In this document: positions 6,779 through 7,670 of the stretch, in pieces
How the letters are laid out: each line of letters starts with the position of its first letter
How positions within the stretch are numbered: position 1 is the stretch's first letter
Assembly (NCBI GenBank): GCA_046541875.1
Contig: JBKHCL010000133.1
Coordinates: 1 to 7,670, forward strand
Direction of reading: 5' to 3'
Origin: CAZFPT01 sp046541875
Lineage (GTDB): Bacteria; Planctomycetota; Phycisphaerae; SM23-33
Length of the DNA stretch: 7,670 bases
Notes under the pieces: generated by a model
Told to the model about the DNA's origin: nothing
The model's input: the letters and a program-made list of their open reading frames with translations, nothing else
Database searches by the model: none
Made by a program: the position numbers and the translations under genes

Positions 6779-6808
6779 TTGACCCTGTCCCCGGGGGAGA
6801 AGTAGGCT
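6779..6808 (+). promoter_or_regulatory. Candidate promoter for LEPR-XLL protein gene
   Basis: TTGACC (6779-6784), an 18-nt spacer, then TAGGCT (6803-6808), which keeps T1, A2 and T6 of the -10 consensus. The predicted start near 6815 gives a leader of about 36 nt before the GTG at 6851. The -35 hexamer is identical to that proposed for the MFS gene. The spacer holds the palindrome TCCCC-G-GGGGA (6788-6798), a possible protein-binding site. Confidence 0.35.
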
Positions 6809-6850
6809 TTCGCCCATCCTTTCCCCGCCGCATCGTTTGGAGACACTGAC

Positions 6851-7670
6851 GTGGTACTCTGTTCGCCCGGTGATTGGTCCGCAAACGCGCTGCTGCCCCT
6901 GGAACCCCGTCTGCTGCTCTCGGCAGAGGCGTTCGCCGGCGGTCCGGCCACCGAGATTCTCTCCGACCTGACCGCTACCGAAGTTTCCCTCCTGCCCGGG
7001 GAAGACGGCGAAGGGTTGACTCTCGATGACGGCGTCGTCGAAACGACCGACCTGACGTGGACTCAGCGGCTGGACGTGCTCGTCGAGCCGGGCCTGCTGA
7101 CGACGATCCAGCCGTCGCTGGACGTGTACGTCGCCGATCTCTCAGCCGAGGGCTACACCGTCACCGTCCAGGAGTTCACCGGCGACGCCGCCGGGCTGCG
7201 AGCCCACCTGCAGGACCGCTACACCTCTGCGGGCATCGAAGGAGCCCTGCTCGTGGGCGACCTGCCGACGCTGACCTTCCGCAACGATAACGACTTCAAC
7301 GGCCGGACCGTCAGCTTTCTGCACGACATGTACTTCATGGACCTCGACGGCGAGTACGTTCTGCATTCCGACTCGACGCCCGATGAGCACTTCAACGGAA
7401 CCGGCGACGTCGGACCGGAAATCTACGTCTCCAGGCTGACGACCTCGCCGATCACCGCGATGACCGGTCGAAGCGAAGAGCAGTTGATAATCGACTACCT
7501 CGACCGCGTGCACGACTACCGCACCGGGGCCCTGGCCTACGCCGATCGCAGCGTGCTCTGGGCCGATGACGACTGGGCGTGGTCGGAGTCCAAACTGGGC
7601 GATCTCTACGACGAACACCTGGTGATTTCCAACGACAACCTGACCACCCGCCAGAGCTATCTCGACGCGC
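6851..7670 (+). CDS. LEPR-XLL exported protein with gingipain-like (C25) region, partial
   Basis: The first 273 codons of a protein that runs off the right edge. It starts at GTG 6851 with GGAG (6839-6842) 8 nt upstream; no ATG fits. Residues 17-25, LEPRLLLSA, are the LEPR-XLL motif found near the N-terminus of many large planctomycetal surface or secreted proteins; the segment lacks an obvious classical signal peptide. From about residue 73 the sequence reads like the N-terminal subdomain of peptidase C25 (gingipain) proteins: LDVLVEPGLL, EGYTVTVQEF, GIEGALLVGDLP at 128-139, DMYFMDLDGEY at 159-169 and PEIYVSRLTTSP at 189-200. The catalytic His and Cys of this family lie further downstream, beyond the edge, so protease activity cannot be judged. 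Acidic composition (many Asp and Glu) suits an extracellular calcium-binding protein. The C25 assignment is by motif pattern and less certain than the LEPR motif. Confidence 0.75.
   Translation, partial: MVLCSPGDWSANALLPLEPRLLLSAEAFAGGPATEILSDLTATEVSLLPGEDGEGLTLDDGVVETTDLTWTQRLDVLVEPGLLTTIQPSLDVYVADLSAEGYTVTVQEFTGDAAGLRAHLQDRYTSAGIEGALLVGDLPTLTFRNDNDFNGRTVSFLHDMYFMDLDGEYVLHSDSTPDEHFNGTGDVGPEIYVSRLTTSPITAMTGRSEEQLIIDYLDRVHDYRTGALAYADRSVLWADDDWAWSESKLGDLYDEHLVISNDNLTTRQSYLDA

Noticed and set aside
5574..6884. 436-codon open frame on the minus strand opposite the receiver-CheX gene
   Set aside because: It opposes a gene with a good ribosome site and all receiver and CheX residues; the antisense translation has no recognisable domain.
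7142..7618. 158-codon open frame on the minus strand inside the LEPR-XLL gene
   Set aside because: Antisense to a frame that begins with a ribosome site and the LEPR motif and stays open to the edge; no domain is visible in the minus-strand translation.

Overview
This is a GC-rich, densely packed bacterial window, most likely from a planctomycete. The strongest lineage clue is the last gene, whose N-terminus carries the LEPRLLLSA motif of the LEPR-XLL class of large planctomycetal exported proteins. The taxonomic call is inference from that motif plus base composition; there is no rRNA or tRNA here.

Layout: (1) 6-905, minus strand: a complete DUF58 protein with a von Willebrand A-type MIDAS site. 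(2) 906-1019: a compact divergent promoter region. A TTGACA-N17-GACAAT promoter facing left would start transcription at about the A of the DUF58 ATG, so that mRNA may be leaderless. A second promoter faces right. (3) 1020-2387, plus strand: an MFS-type membrane transporter. (4) 2406-3287 and 3299-5392, minus strand: a two-gene operon, in transcription order a cytoplasmic hybrid histidine kinase (CBS-like sensor, HisKA, HATPase, receiver, HPt) and a receiver-HPt protein, 11 bp apart. (5) 5393-5843: about 450 bp of apparently non-coding DNA with a small cluster of inverted repeats. (6) 5844-6719, plus strand: a receiver fused to a CheX-type phosphatase domain. (7) 6720-6850: a hairpin and a plausible promoter. 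(8) 6851 to the window end, plus strand: the start of a LEPR-XLL protein with a gingipain-like (peptidase C25) region, cut by the window edge.

The centre of interest is the signalling block at 2406-6719. Its three proteins carry six candidate phosphorylation sites: kinase His196, receiver Asp489 and HPt His637 in the hybrid kinase; Asp55 and His233 in the receiver-HPt protein; Asp58 in the receiver-CheX protein. A reasonable model is a multistep phosphorelay starting at a soluble kinase that senses a cytoplasmic signal through its CBS-like region, with a built-in CheX phosphatase that drains phosphoryl groups from receivers. None of the three has a DNA-binding or cyclic-di-GMP output domain, so the final effector must be elsewhere or the output is protein-protein. 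No flagellar or chemotaxis genes are visible.

The DUF58 and MFS genes and the exported protein have no evident functional link to the relay beyond proximity. I see no mobile elements, CRISPR arrays, tRNAs or rRNAs.
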